Part shown: positions 23,182 through 34,401 of the stretch, in pieces | Layout of the letters: each line of letters starts with the position of its first letter | Numbering within the stretch: position 1 is the stretch's first letter | Origin: Entomoplasma ellychniae | GTDB lineage: Bacteria > Bacillota_I > Bacilli_A > Mycoplasmatales > Mycoplasmataceae | Length of the DNA: 64,000 nt | Assembly: GCF_002930155.1 (NCBI RefSeq) | Contig: NZ_PHND01000001.1 | Span: 1-64,000, forward strand | Direction: 5' to 3' | Made by a program: the position numbers and the translations under genes | Notes under the pieces: model-generated | Seen by the model: the letters and a program-made list of their open reading frames with translations, nothing else | Told to the model about the DNA's origin: nothing | The model's database searches: none

Positions 23182-25239
23182 TTATATCCTAATCCTTTCT
23201 CTTTCATATTTTTCAATTTCATTTTCAGCTTTCATTTTCAGTCTTTTCATTTCATTTTCAAATTCATATGCTGCTTGTCTAGAACCCAGTTTAAAAGCAT
23301 CGCTAATCGAATTAGATATTTTAGAGACGTTTTGAGTCAAAAATTTATTTTCTTTGAATTCCTTTTTGATTCCTAGTTGAAAATTTTGATTATAAATTTC
23401 ATTAAATAACACATTAACATGTTTTGAATAATAACCATTTTCGCCATTCATTAGTGAGTTTTTCACTTCATTAAAAATTAAAGTTTCTTTTTGTTCTTTT
23501 GTTAAATTATTTTCAGATAAATTATTATATAAACTTTGTGAATTTATTTTTAAATTTAATTTATCGAGAGCATCTATTGTTTTTAATGTTTGAATGGTTT
23601 TGGTATCATTATCATCAATTTTCTTTAGAAGAACTTTTGTTAGTTCATGCGAAATATCATCAACTTTACTTTGGATGTTTTGAAGCATTAACGTACCATT
23701 TTTAGACTGCTTTATTATATTTTCAACATATGATATAGCTTCGATCTTTCCTTCATCATTTAATGTGTTAAAACTTAATGTTGAGCCCTTTTTAGTTCTA
23801 TAAGTTTTCATTGTTTCAAATCAACTTATGTGTTCATGATTTAATAATTTTTGGGTTTTTACCATTGAACATTTAAGTTTTTCTCAAGTGTTAATTTTAT
23901 TGAGAAACAACATATTGGAATCTACCTTTTTTGCGATTTGCTTTTCAATTTCTGTTAAATTAGTTCTTCTTTCAAAAAATTGTTTTAGTTTATTTTTAGA
24001 ATGGCTTTCATGAATTAAATTTATGTTATTAATTAAATTATTTTTCATTGATTTTATATTTTTATTATGATTTTGTTTTTCTTTAACAGTTAGCTGTTCA
24101 GATAAATATCTTTTTCTAAAATTAAGTTCTAAATCTTTAATTTTTAAACTTAATTCATCTATTTTTTTAATTTGTTTATGAATCAAGAATTGTTGATGTT
24201 TAGATAAAAAGAATTGTCCACTTATTTCTTCAGAAATTAAGGCTTTGGTTTCTAATTCTAAAACTCTCATTTTTTGGTAACTTAGTTCATTAGTTTGAGC
24301 ATTTAATTCAATTCTTTGATAAAAATACTTCATAGATTCTTGGTTTAAATTTCCCTTGAATTTTCATTCACCATTTCTGTTAGGTTCATTTTCATAAAAA
24401 AATAAATGAGCGTGTGGATTAGATGTATTTCCATGCATAGAAAATCCCCAACTCATTCTTTTAGGGTCTAAATTGTTTTCAATAAATAATTGATCAATAT
24501 TTTTACTTATGAGTTTTCCAATTACTTCAGGAACCAAAATATTGTTATCTTCAGCAAATTCTGTATCAAAAGATAAAACAGTATCTCACATTAACCTATC
24601 ATTGTTATTCCTCATATTTAAAAATTCATTTTTTAAATTTTGAACTTCTTGTTTTGACAACTCACCAAAAATATAACTACCTTTAGTTTTGAAATGTGCC
24701 TGATTAGTATAAAGTCCAGTTCCTCATTGCACTTTTTTATATTCTTCAATACTCTTTTGTCTTCTTGAGCGTTCTCTATCTATTTCCAAAAGTTCTTTTA
24801 ACATTTCTTGTTCAGTTTCTTGTGTTAAATTAAAGATTGTAGATTCTCTAGCTATAAAATCAGAATTTTGAAAATGGCCTGCTTCATTTAATGAATTAAA
24901 TAATTTTGTTTTAAAGTTTCAACCATACTTTGAATACTTTTCATCATCAAATATATTTTCACTAGCTTTTAAAAATTCTTCACTCACTCCTTTGTTTAAT
25001 CATTTCTGTCTTCACTCACTCCTGCTTTCTAACATGAATTCATTTAACTCTCTATTTTCTTGCAAAGCTTTTTCAGGAAGTGCTTTTAAAATACATGCTT
25101 GTTTTCTTGTTATGTAATCGATATAAGTAATATTTTTAGAACCTTTTTTGCCGCGATAATAGTTTGTCAATCTTTGTTTTGAGTTGTTGGGATCATAAAA
25201 TCTTATTACTTTGAAAATGTTATTTTGTTTTCTATTCAT
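23182..25239 (-). CDS. MobL/MobP2-like relaxase
   Basis: 685 residues. The histidine triad H269-x6-H276-A-H278-L, in the context M-H-G-N-T-S-N-P-H-A-H-L-F-F-Y-E, matches the metal-binding motif of MobP-class relaxases of the MobL group. The upstream W-D-T-V-L-S-F-D segment near 220 is also typical. A nicking Tyr is expected in the N-terminal 100 residues (Y28, Y29 or Y40 region) but cannot be assigned. Residues 300-680 are charged and coiled-coil-like. The enzyme would nick oriT and lead the strand into the recipient. Four TGA codons inside encode Trp. The start at 25239 follows leader element copy 2 with the same ribosome-site context as copy 1. It is first in a relaxase-membrane protein-T4CP operon. 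Confidence 0.82.
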
Positions 25240-25242
25240 TAG

Positions 25243-25307
25243 AACCTGCTTTCTAAATTAGAAAAAGGAGTACTCACTTATGTGAATACTCCCTCTTTCT
25301 TTCGGGA
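25243..25307 (-). promoter_or_regulatory. ICE leader element copy 2 in front of the relaxase
   Basis: The block is identical to copy 1 over 64 bases, with the hairpin at 25267-25292 followed by T5 and an AGCAGGT ribosome site. A TATAAT box (minus strand) lies about 30 bases upstream of the conserved TCCCG. It places relaxase and coupling protein under the same control as copy 1 and copy 3 genes. Confidence 0.72.
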
Positions 25308-25418
25308 TTATATTTAGTTACTAGTTGTACAATAAAATTATAATTGATTTAATTGAAAAAACCTTAACAATGAAAAAATAGCAATAAAAAAACCTTTTTA
25401 TTTTTCAAAAGGTTTATT

Positions 25419-27875
25419 TTAAAATAAGTTTAAATATTTTTTAATTTTAATAAATATAGGATTATTAACCATAATTTCATAAATTAAATTCCAATCTGGT
25501 TCTTCTTTGTTGTTTACAGGTAAAGTTAATTTTAAAGTTCCATTTTTGAACTCACCTTCACTTATTGAATATCCAAAATATCTATTTTTGTGTTCTAGGC
25601 TCATAGCAAAAGCAATAAAAATTTTGTGCTCTAGACTCAATGTCTTGTCTATCAAATCAAAAACTTTGCATGTGCTTGCTACAATAAATTTATAAGGATG
25701 GAAGAAAGCTAGGCCTGCTCCCCCATCTCCTTGAGTGTTTCATGTAAATAAATTATCCAAAACAGATTCATTATATATATTTCTTATATTGCTTATTCTA
25801 CAACCGTTTCTAGAATTTGATGCAGCGACATATGAGATATCTCCATCTTTGATATCTATATATTTTTCAATTCTTAGTGCATTATTAATATTTTTTTTAA
25901 TTTCCAAATGCTCATTAGCTGAAGTTTCCTTTAATTTAAAATTTTTAATATATTTTTTTATATCATAAGCTTTTAATTCAGAGTCTATGTTTAAGAAATG
26001 ATCATAAATTTTATATTTATCTTTATTGTTATTCTTATTTACTATTTCTTCAAACAAATTAAATAAATAATCATTCAAATTTAAAAAATCTTCAGAAGAT
26101 ATTTTATTATAGAAATTAAAATTTCATGTATCATTTTCAGATACGTTCTTTATGTTAATTGATGTATTTAAAATTTCTTTTCTATTTTTATAATTCTCTA
26201 AAAAATCACTTTTAATTTGTGACCATTTTTTAATGCCATCGTATCTACCATGTTTTTTGCTAGATATGAAACCATCATCTTTAAGGTCATAAAAATATGT
26301 TCCAAGATAATTTTCAGAATTTGGCCTTCCTATATCAGCGACAAGAATAGATGTTTTAACTTGTGCGCCAGAAGAACTTTTGTTTTGAAAAATATTGTTT
26401 GGCATATTAATAACAGCCATCAGCGAATTATTTTTCAAGAACTCTCTTTTAAAATCAGTATTTCCTTTAAAAATAGAAGTTGAAACAATTATTACAACTT
26501 TTTCTGTTGCCAATGTTAAAGATTTATTTATAAATTTTCACATTTCATCCTGAGATAAATAAGGCGGATTCATTATAACTTTTTTAGGATTTTCTACAAA
26601 GTCTTTTTTATCGTATTTAAAAATTCCAGATTTTTTAGGTTCGGGGTTGTCGTCATCAACAAAAATATTAGTCTTACCATCATCATTAATAAGCATATTC
26701 ACTAATGTTAAAAAAAACATTTCTTTAGATATCTCTATTCCGTATATTTTTTTACTTTTAATTGTCTCAATTTCTTCATCATTTTTAGCCATTGATATTA
26801 ATTTATTCATAGAATTAACTAAAAAAATTCCCGTTCCACAAGCAGGATCTATTACAGAGTCATCTTTTTTTAATTCTGCTAGGTCTATCATTAAATTTGC
26901 TATGTGTTTTGGAGTTAAAACTTGACCTAAAATTTTTCCATCTCCCGATGTGTATCTCAGTAAAACTCTATACATGTCACCAGAAAAATCATGATAAGAC
27001 TCTTTTTTCATTTTGTTTATAATTGGCATTAATTTTTGATCTATGTTATCAATAATTTTTTTTCAAATTTCATTATTTATTGAATATGATTCAATTAGAT
27101 TACAAAATCTATCAATAATTCCAATATTTTTGTCTCTTTTATTTTCAGGCAAAACATTTAACATTTTAGTTTTTATAGAACTAATTAGTAAACCACTAAT
27201 GTTGCTTGTATTAGTCTTGTGCTTTTCAATGTCTGTTTGTATTTGCTTAAAATGCGTTAAAGAAAAAATTATAGAACCAGTAATTATCGGTCTTTTTTCT
27301 GTAGAAATTTTACTATCATCCATTAGCTTATTTAAAGAAGAAATTGCATCACTTAGGTTATCAACTTTTTCATCAATCAAATCATCAGCTATAATATTCT
27401 CGTAATCAAACTCATTTAATATTCTTTGAGATGGTAAGGGTTCAAAAATGAGGCTATCTTTTTTTGAATAAAATTGATCAATTATGTAATCACCCTTAGA
27501 ACCTGAAGCAGCTATTCCAAATACGTCATAATCTTTAAAAAAACTCATATAATGCAGTACTCCATCTGTTGCAAAAATTTTTGGGTCAGTTATTTTTCCG
27601 ATTTTATTAGATGTGTGTTTTTTCTTATCGTTTTTAATTTCTCCTAAAATTAAAAGCTTAGTCTCGGGATTAAAATATATTAAATCTGGTTTTCCTAAAG
27701 AAGGATTGATAGAATTAGAAAGATTTTTTGATGCTGTTGATAATTTTGAGTTTATTTCTTCAAAATCAGACTTATTAACATTTCAATCATATTTGTACAA
27801 ATTTCTTTTTTTCATATCACTAACAACATTAAACAAATAATTATGTAAGTAAAATTCTAATTCACTATTTTTCAT
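25419..27875 (-). CDS. Type IIG-like restriction-modification enzyme (nuclease-N6A methylase fusion)
   Basis: 818 residues with five TGA-encoded Trp. The N-terminus has a PD-(D/E)xK nuclease signature: P63-D64, then E79-I-K81 after an intervening strand. The middle is an N6-adenine methylase of the HsdM/Eco57I type with motif I D-P-A-C-G-T-G-I-F-L at 343-352 and motif IV N-P-P-Y at 436-439. The C-terminal 250 residues would be the target recognition domain. One protein would cut and methylate, using SAM and Mg2+. Ribosome site AGGAGG lies seven bases before the ATG. The gene sits inside the conjugative element between relaxase and a second methyltransferase and has its own promoter. Specificity is unknown. 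Confidence 0.8.
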
Positions 27876-27891
27876 AAAACCTCCTAATATT

Positions 27892-27903
27892 TTATAAGTA
27901 CAA
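27892..27903 (-). promoter_or_regulatory. Promoter element of the restriction-modification gene
   Basis: TTGTACTTATAA on the minus strand equals the element in front of the transposase. A second TATAAT-like box lies about 15 bases further upstream. Confidence 0.45.
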
Positions 27904-27926
27904 GTAAATCAATTATATCATTCAAA

Positions 27927-28427
27927 TTAAAAAAGTAGTTCTTTAAAGATAATTTGTTTAGGTAAAATGTTTTTGCAAATATATGCTGTTTCAGATGGTG
28001 GGTTTTTGCAAACTAACCCCTCATTTGATTTAAACTTAATTCTTTTGTCAAAAATTAACAATTGTTTGTCTTGTATTTTTTCTCTTATAGGTTTTAAAGC
28101 TATTGATACCAAAGGCACTAACATAGCGAATGGTTTGTTTAATTCTTCCAATTTGATAAACACTTGTTTTCTTAAACTGTAAGGTGGATTTGAAATGATG
28201 TAATCAAAAGATAAAACATCACCACTTTCCAAATCAAAAAAATCAAATCCGTCTTTAATGTGCCTATAACTGACCTTGTGACCTGCCTTTTTTAAAACAT
28301 TTACATATTCGCAATCAATAGTGTCAAATGGGCATAATATTTTTGAGTTTGGTTTAAGAAATTCTAAAATAGGTTCAATCGCATAGGGCAATGTGTACCA
28401 CTCATCATTTTTATTAGGAAAATACAT
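27927..28427 (-). CDS. DNA adenine methyltransferase-like protein
   Basis: 166 residues. D-E-W-Y-T-L-P near residue 8 and N-P-P-Y at 80-83 are the hallmarks of small phage and ICE N6-adenine methyltransferases. A SAM-binding segment is expected around I-L-C-P-F-D-T near 30, although a canonical D-P-F-x-G-x-G is absent. It probably modifies element or host DNA, perhaps protecting it against restriction on entry. The ATG at 28427 is chosen because the G-C-A-G-G-T ribosome context then matches other ICE genes; an upstream GTG would overlap that site. Confidence 0.68.
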   Translation of the reverse strand: MYFPNKNDEWYTLPYAIEPILEFLKPNSKILCPFDTIDCEYVNVLKKAGHKVSYRHIKDGFDFFDLESGDVLSFDYIISNPPYSLRKQVFIKLEELNKPFAMLVPLVSIALKPIREKIQDKQLLIFDKRIKFKSNEGLVCKNPPSETAYICKNILPKQIIFKELLF

Positions 28428-28447
28428 TTTATTCACCTGCCTTTCTT

Positions 28448-31400
28448 TTATTTTAATTTATAGCCTTTTAATTTTCTTTTTCGCTTAACTACAGCAAATA
28501 AAGTAATAGCTATTATAGCAATTGCTGGTATTGTAACCAATCATCAGATTCCACCAAATAGCTTTTTATTTGGTTTTTCACCTCCTGGTCCAGGAATTTC
28601 AGGATCTGGTTTTTCTGGAAGTGGTTTAATTGGTGGTTTAACATTAGATTTAGGGTCATTAATTACTTGATAACTAGTAGCACCACTTAACAAAGTTGTG
28701 CCCCTAACAGCATTTATTCTTACTCACATTACACGTTTTTTAGCAACATTCAAGAATTGATCAATATATTCATTAATATTGGGTTCTTGTGTTATGTCTA
28801 GTTTCATACCATCAATAAAAATTGCATAATCTTTTGCATATTTATATTCTGGGATTTGTTTGTCAATAAAATTACCTGTTGGTTTTCCATCTTTATCTTT
28901 TTCAGGAATTTGCTTTAACGTTTCATTCTTAGCTATTCTATATTGATCAAGAGTTTGCCCAACATAACCTAAAAGATAATTTTCTAAAAATGCTTTTTTG
29001 TTTTCTTCAGGTCAGTTACTAAAATTACCTTCTTGAGTCTTAAATTTTACATCGCTTAAACTAATTTCAAGGTCAGGATCATATTTTATGTCATTGTTTA
29101 TTTGAAATTCTAGATTCCCAACAAGTAGTAATGATTCAGGAGTAGCTATTACAGTTACATCTAGTTGTTCAATAGGGTTATCTTCACTTATACTTACAAA
29201 TTTACTTAATTCCATATCATTAAGTGGAATATGCCCTTGTGTTGATTCAATAATATAATCTTTTTCTATGGCAGAGCCTTTAAAACTAAACATTTGCTCT
29301 TTTATTTTCCTTGTTATATATGCTTTAGCAGCAATTTCCTCTGTTTGCTTCATAGGAAAGTAAATTGGTTGTCAATCGCTTAAATTTAACCTATCATCAG
29401 TTTCTGGGTTATAAGTCATATGGCCATTTATTGCAGCTGAAACGTATTGACGTCAATATTTTACAATTTGCTCATATTTAATAAGTTGTAAAGCATCTGC
29501 TGAAGTTATAATTGCGTTTGCGATCATAAAACTTCTTAAGTGACCACCAGATGTAACTGTAAACCATTCATGTATTTTAGAATTCTTTTTTGAAGATTCT
29601 AAATCTAAAAAACGTCTATAGTTTTTAGCATCACTATCTAAAGTTATGATTTTATGAATAACAGTTCCTTGTATTGCTCTAATATCTTTATTTATTGGTG
29701 GATTATGGATAGAATTACTACCTCATGAACTTTGATCTACAAAATCTTTTAAATAAAAAATATAATGCCAAGTTCCTGGATTAGAAAATTGAACTTCATT
29801 ATTAATTTTCACTTGTGTTTTTGAACCAACTTCTTGAAATGTAACTGGATCAATTTCAACTCTTTCTATTTTAGAAAATTGTTTTAACTGTTCATCATCA
29901 TACAAGTATTTAATTCCCTTATTAACAACATAAGCTTCAGCAAAGTATCCTCACCTTAAAGGATCATCTTGAACATCTCCACCAATCAATTGTCCATAAC
30001 GATCTTTTGGATCAATTAAAAAGGGTTTGGATAAAGGTTTTTCATTAACAAATATTGATTGAATTCTCACACCAGTTTCTGGATTTATATAAGGATCATA
30101 TAACTCATTTTTTTCACCATTTATAAAAGGTTGTGTTAAAACTCATTGATCGTATTTATTTTTATCACCTGGTGTATTTTGTGGATCTCAACCCATTCAT
30201 TTAAAGTCAACGTTGGGATTTAGTGAATTTATTTGTATTGTTCTACTAAATTTTAATTTACCATCAACTTCAACTGCAATTTCATAAGTGTTGTCTTCTT
30301 CCATTGTTGAGCTTTCATCATTTCTACCATCTGTTAATGTAGCTACAAAGACATTCCTTCAAACTTCAGCATCTTCGCCATTTACAAGCAATCGTTCATT
30401 TTTGTTAATAGAATTTGAAGCAAATTGTACAATTACTGTGTTGTGATAAATGAATGTTTGTTTACCATCTTTTTGAATAAGCTCTGGAACATCATTCATT
30501 GTTTTGCTAACGTCATTTAAATCTACAACTTTTCCAGGCAAAATTTCTAATCTTTTCAAATAACTCATATCTCAATAGCTTTGATCAACTTTTAAGTTAA
30601 TTTTTGTTGTATAACGAACAAATTCTGTATTATTAAGCATGAAAACAGTATCAACTGTGTTATCAACATTATTTCAATTATATAAATCAAATGTTACTCC
30701 ATATTGTTTATATGAATTTCATTGATCACCAAATGTTGTTGGTGCTCTTTCTCTTAAAAGTTTTTCAATTTCACTCTTATTTGCTTTTCCTGTTGGTTTT
30801 GGTTCTTTACCAGATTGTCAAGTTCCAGTGCTTTCATTTCATTCTCCTTGAAAATCACTAGATTTTAACTTTTCTTCCGAATCTATAGCAGCACCAGTAT
30901 ATGATGTATATTCAATTGTTTTTTTGCCATTATTTATAATTGTTTTTTTAAATGAATTTAAGTCATAACTCGACTTAAAGGAAACACTTTTAGGTTTAAA
31001 TCCAATCATAGCTCCATGCCCATAAGCTGAACCTTTATTGTATTCTAAATATGAAGACGTTTTAATTTTCATTTGTAGATAATTTCCTGAAAAAGATGTT
31101 TTATAAAACATTTCAACCTGATGGTTGTTAGAACTATTATTTCTTTTTGAAAAAATTGATATATAATCGCTTTGAATTGTATTTAATGAAAAAGTTGTTG
31201 ATTTATATGAGTCTTCTGAATCAAATTTAGCAATAACAGCAGGACTAGCTGATGATGTTACGTTTGTACTATTATAAATTAGATATGACAGCATTATCTC
31301 CAATTCTAAAGTTTTATAATTATTTTTAAAGTCATCAACAGTTTTAGCATAATTCAAAGTGTTTAAATTTAAAATTGTATATTCTTTTGATGCTGTTCCA

Positions 31401-31705
31401 TTATCATAACTTTCCTCATCAAATGTTGAATTTATATCTGATAAGTATTTTTGATAACCTCAACCTGTTCTCATCCTATTAACTCTGTGTTTTGTATATG
31501 AGTTATTTAAAATATATTTAAAATTTGGATACATAGGATTAGTTATATTATTATTGTAATTAGATTTTTCATTTGTTAAAGAATAGTTATAGTTATTTAA
31601 TAAATCAGATTTATTAAATACATAGTATGTAGTATGTATATTAAATATCGATAATAATGCAAATAATAATATGATTAAAATATTTAGTGTTTTTTTCATA
31701 GACAT
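28448..31705 (-). CDS. Large surface protein anchored by N- and C-terminal membrane segments
   Basis: 1085 residues. A hydrophobic N-terminal segment (residues about 5-25, no lipobox Cys) serves as signal or anchor. The large central part is polar and beta-rich. It is followed by a Pro/Glu/Lys linker (P-E-K-P-D-P-E-I-P-G-P-G-G) and a C-terminal transmembrane helix ending in K-R-K-R-K. This layout exposes about 1,000 residues outside the cell. Its place right after the VirB6-like gene (two bases apart) suggests a conjugation role such as mating contact or channel extension. No domain is recognised. Many TGA Trp codons. Confidence 0.75.
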
Positions 31706-31706
31706 T

Positions 31707-33221
31707 TTATTCCGATCCAATCACTCCTGTGGTTAAACCAACAGCTCCTAAAGGTCCTTTGCTAACAGCACCAACAGTCTTAGTCGCATTAGAAGCTAAT
31801 TTAGAACCAGTTTGGAAATTACTTTTTGTTGTTTGATCAATTCTTGAATAATTTGAATATTCACCAATTTGTGATTCCACTTCAGCAGCAATTTTTTTAA
31901 CCCCCATTAGAACAGCTATTGAGATTATTGCCATAATCAAAGCAAAAATTATGTAACCGGCTTGACCTGTTATTGGTGGAAAGCTAATTAATGACTGCAT
32001 GCCGGCAGAAACTGTATATGTTAAATTAATTCCCAAAGTTATAATCGCTATTGAAAGAGTTTTAGCAATTATCTTCTCTCTAGTCATTTTCATTCTTGCT
32101 CCACCATCAAAAGCAGAGGCACAAGCATAATAAATACAAATAAGAAAATTAAAAAATAACCAAAATGTTTTTTCAATTAAAGCAGCAAATATTGATAGCA
32201 AAAATATCAAGGTAGAACCACCAATCGCTAATCCTATAAAACCCCAAACTGTAAAGGCTTTAACAATTGTCTCAGATTTTCAAAGACCACCAGGCACTGA
32301 CCCCCCAAGCACAGCTAATAAGACTGGATATCTTGCAAAAAAATCACCACTACTTGTTGGATTTAATCCAAAGAATAATAATTTATAAACATTGTCTGTA
32401 AATGCAAAAGATTTGTCTTGAGGGTTTCCTTCTACTACAAAAGAAATGTAACTAATGGTTAAGTCTAATCCAGTTCCGATTATTCAAAACCCAACAGGGA
32501 TACAAAATATATAGATTACAGTTTTAAAACTACCTATGCTTGCATCTTTAAGTCTTTGTTGTGGTGAACGTTTATCGTCTGTGTTTGCCATAGAAATTGT
32601 TTGAAATAAAAATATTATAATTAATACTAAAGGAACTGATATACAAATTATTCAAAAAGCAACAGGAATATTTTCGACAACAAACTGATCTCCACCAAAG
32701 ATTAGTTGATTAATCCCACCAGATGAAAAACCAATAATAATGTAATTAATTATGTAGCTAATAAACATTATAGGCAATGCAATCATTCTTATCAAAGTTA
32801 AGATTAATTTTTGACTTTTGGCTTCATTCATAGCTTTTAACATTTCAATTAATTTATTTAAAAAAGCTTGTTGATCTCATCCGCCAGGCATACCTGCTTT
32901 AAGAGTTCCAGGTAATTTAACGAGTTCATTTATTGCCATTAATCTAAAACCACCATTTGGCAAAGGCTCTCAAAAAAAACCATCGGAAAAATCCACATAA
33001 GGTGATGCAACCACAAAAGGTGGAACATTAGGCAAATCACCTAACGTTTTTAAATCCTCTAACCTTTTAATTGTTATATTATTAACATCAAAAGATAAAG
33101 TGGTTTTATAAAAAGTAAAAAATAAAATTGAAACAGAAATTATCAAAATAACTAAAGCCCAATTAATTTCTTTTCTATAATTGTAAAAATCATTTTCTTT
33201 TAACTTTGAATTTATTGTCAT
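31707..33221 (-). CDS. VirB6/TrbL-like polytopic channel protein
   Basis: 504 residues. An N-terminal helix (residues 20-40) is followed by an extracellular loop. Six or more further hydrophobic helices occur between about 150 and 420, and a Gly/Ala/Ser-rich tail ends G-V-I-G-S-E. The topology and place between VirB4 and relaxase genes fit the VirB6-type inner-membrane channel of type IV secretion systems; sequence similarity by eye is weak, as usual for this family. Start ATG overlaps the stop of the VirB2-like gene (TAATG). Confidence 0.72.
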
Positions 33222-33568
33222 TATCTCACCACGCTTAATACAATTAATGCACTCTTAGTTAAACCCATGTCAGTTCCGATTAAAGATGCTGCAAAAACAC
33301 CACATAATGGAACAGCTATCCCTAACACAATCATCGCGATTACAATAGTTATTAAATTTTTTGTACATTCATCCTTTTTTTTCTGATTACCCGCTGCTGC
33401 AGCAATTTGTTTTTGAACTAAAATTCAAATCATAGCACCAGCAGCAACAATAAACCCAAGTCCTCCAAAAGCACCTATTACAGCCAAAACAATTCCCCCG
33501 ATGTAATCTGCAGGCGCTTTAAAGTCTGGTGCTTCTGCTAATAACATTAAAAATTTAATCATCTTCAT
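33221..33568 (-). CDS. VirB2-like small membrane protein
   Basis: 115 residues with two long Gly/Ala/Ile-rich hydrophobic helices (about 22-50 and 70-97) separated by a basic loop (K-K-K-D-E). This is the pilin/VirB2-like layout of Gram-positive type IV systems, directly before the VirB6-like gene. One TGA-encoded Trp at position 46 hides it from standard-code gene finding. It overlaps the previous gene by 14 bases and the next by one. Confidence 0.68.
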
Positions 33569-34160
33569 TTCCCTTTCCAAATAACACATCCTTTAAATTT
33601 GTGCTACTTGAATCCTTTCTAATTTTGTTTTTTCATTTGTTTTGAGTTGATATTTCTTGATTTTCAAAACCAACAGGTGTCTTAAAAAAATCATTTTTAA
33701 TAAACCCAGTTTCTTTATCGATAGTTGCATCAAAATACTCATAATTTAACCCTTGTAATATTGGCACAATGTAATTTAATAATTCTTTAAGATAATCCAT
33801 ATTACCAGCTATAAAAGCTGTTTGCAAATTTTGTCGAACAGTTATTTCTTGATTATTTTGTTGAATTACTTTAGTGACTGCTTTTGCTGCAATATTTGCA
33901 ATTTCATCTGTTTTATTATCAAATAAGTCATATTTCATTCCCCTGATTAAAGCTCTTATATAAAAATCATTTGTTTTTGGTTTTGGTGTACGTTTTTTTG
34001 AGTTTTTATGTTCCAATATTTTTTGTTCAAGAAATCTATCATATTCATAAACTATTTCTTGCGCTTCATCAGTATTGAATCTGATGTTTAAGTGGTTTCT
34101 TTTAGGTAAGGATTTATTTTGAATAGGATTTTCAATTTTATTATTTTTTACTTCGCTCAT
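33555..34160 (-). CDS. ICE protein of unknown function
   Basis: 201 residues, soluble and basic at both ends. The segment L-N-I-R-F-N-T-D-E-A-Q-E-I near residue 24 resembles a ribbon-helix-helix beginning and could bind DNA. The C-terminal 20 residues are charged (D-V-L-F-G-K-G-N-E-D-D). It lies between the HU-like and VirB2-like genes with overlaps at both sides, so it is part of the transfer operon. Confidence 0.62.
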
Positions 34161-34401
34161 TAATCAAACCCCTTTCTATTTTATTGAGTTTAATTTTTAA
34201 TATTTTTTGCTGCCCTTTATAAAATTGGTTGTGCACGTGTTGCTGATCTATATAAAATTTACCAATATGAGTAAAAACTTCTTGTTGATCAATTAATACT
34301 TCAATTAAATGTACATAAACACTTTCTAAGATTTTCTTAGATTGTTTTTGTGTTAAATTAGTTCTAAATGAAAAGTCTTTTATGTATTCACTTTTAATCA
34401 T
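34141..34401 (-). CDS. HU/IHF-like DNA-binding protein
   Basis: 86 residues, the length of HU proteins. The pattern K-S-E-Y-I-K-D-F, T-N-L-T-Q-K-Q-S-K-K-I-L and the central H-I-G-K-F-Y-I (compare G-F-G-x-F in HU) fit the helix-helix-beta start of HU. The C-terminal arm is basic. It may shape DNA at the transfer origin or at the element ends. It overlaps VirB4 by eight bases and the downstream gene by twenty. Confidence 0.6.
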   Translation of the reverse strand: MIKSEYIKDFSFRTNLTQKQSKKILESVYVHLIEVLIDQQEVFTHIGKFYIDQQHVHNQFYKGQQKILKIKLNKIERGLINERSKK

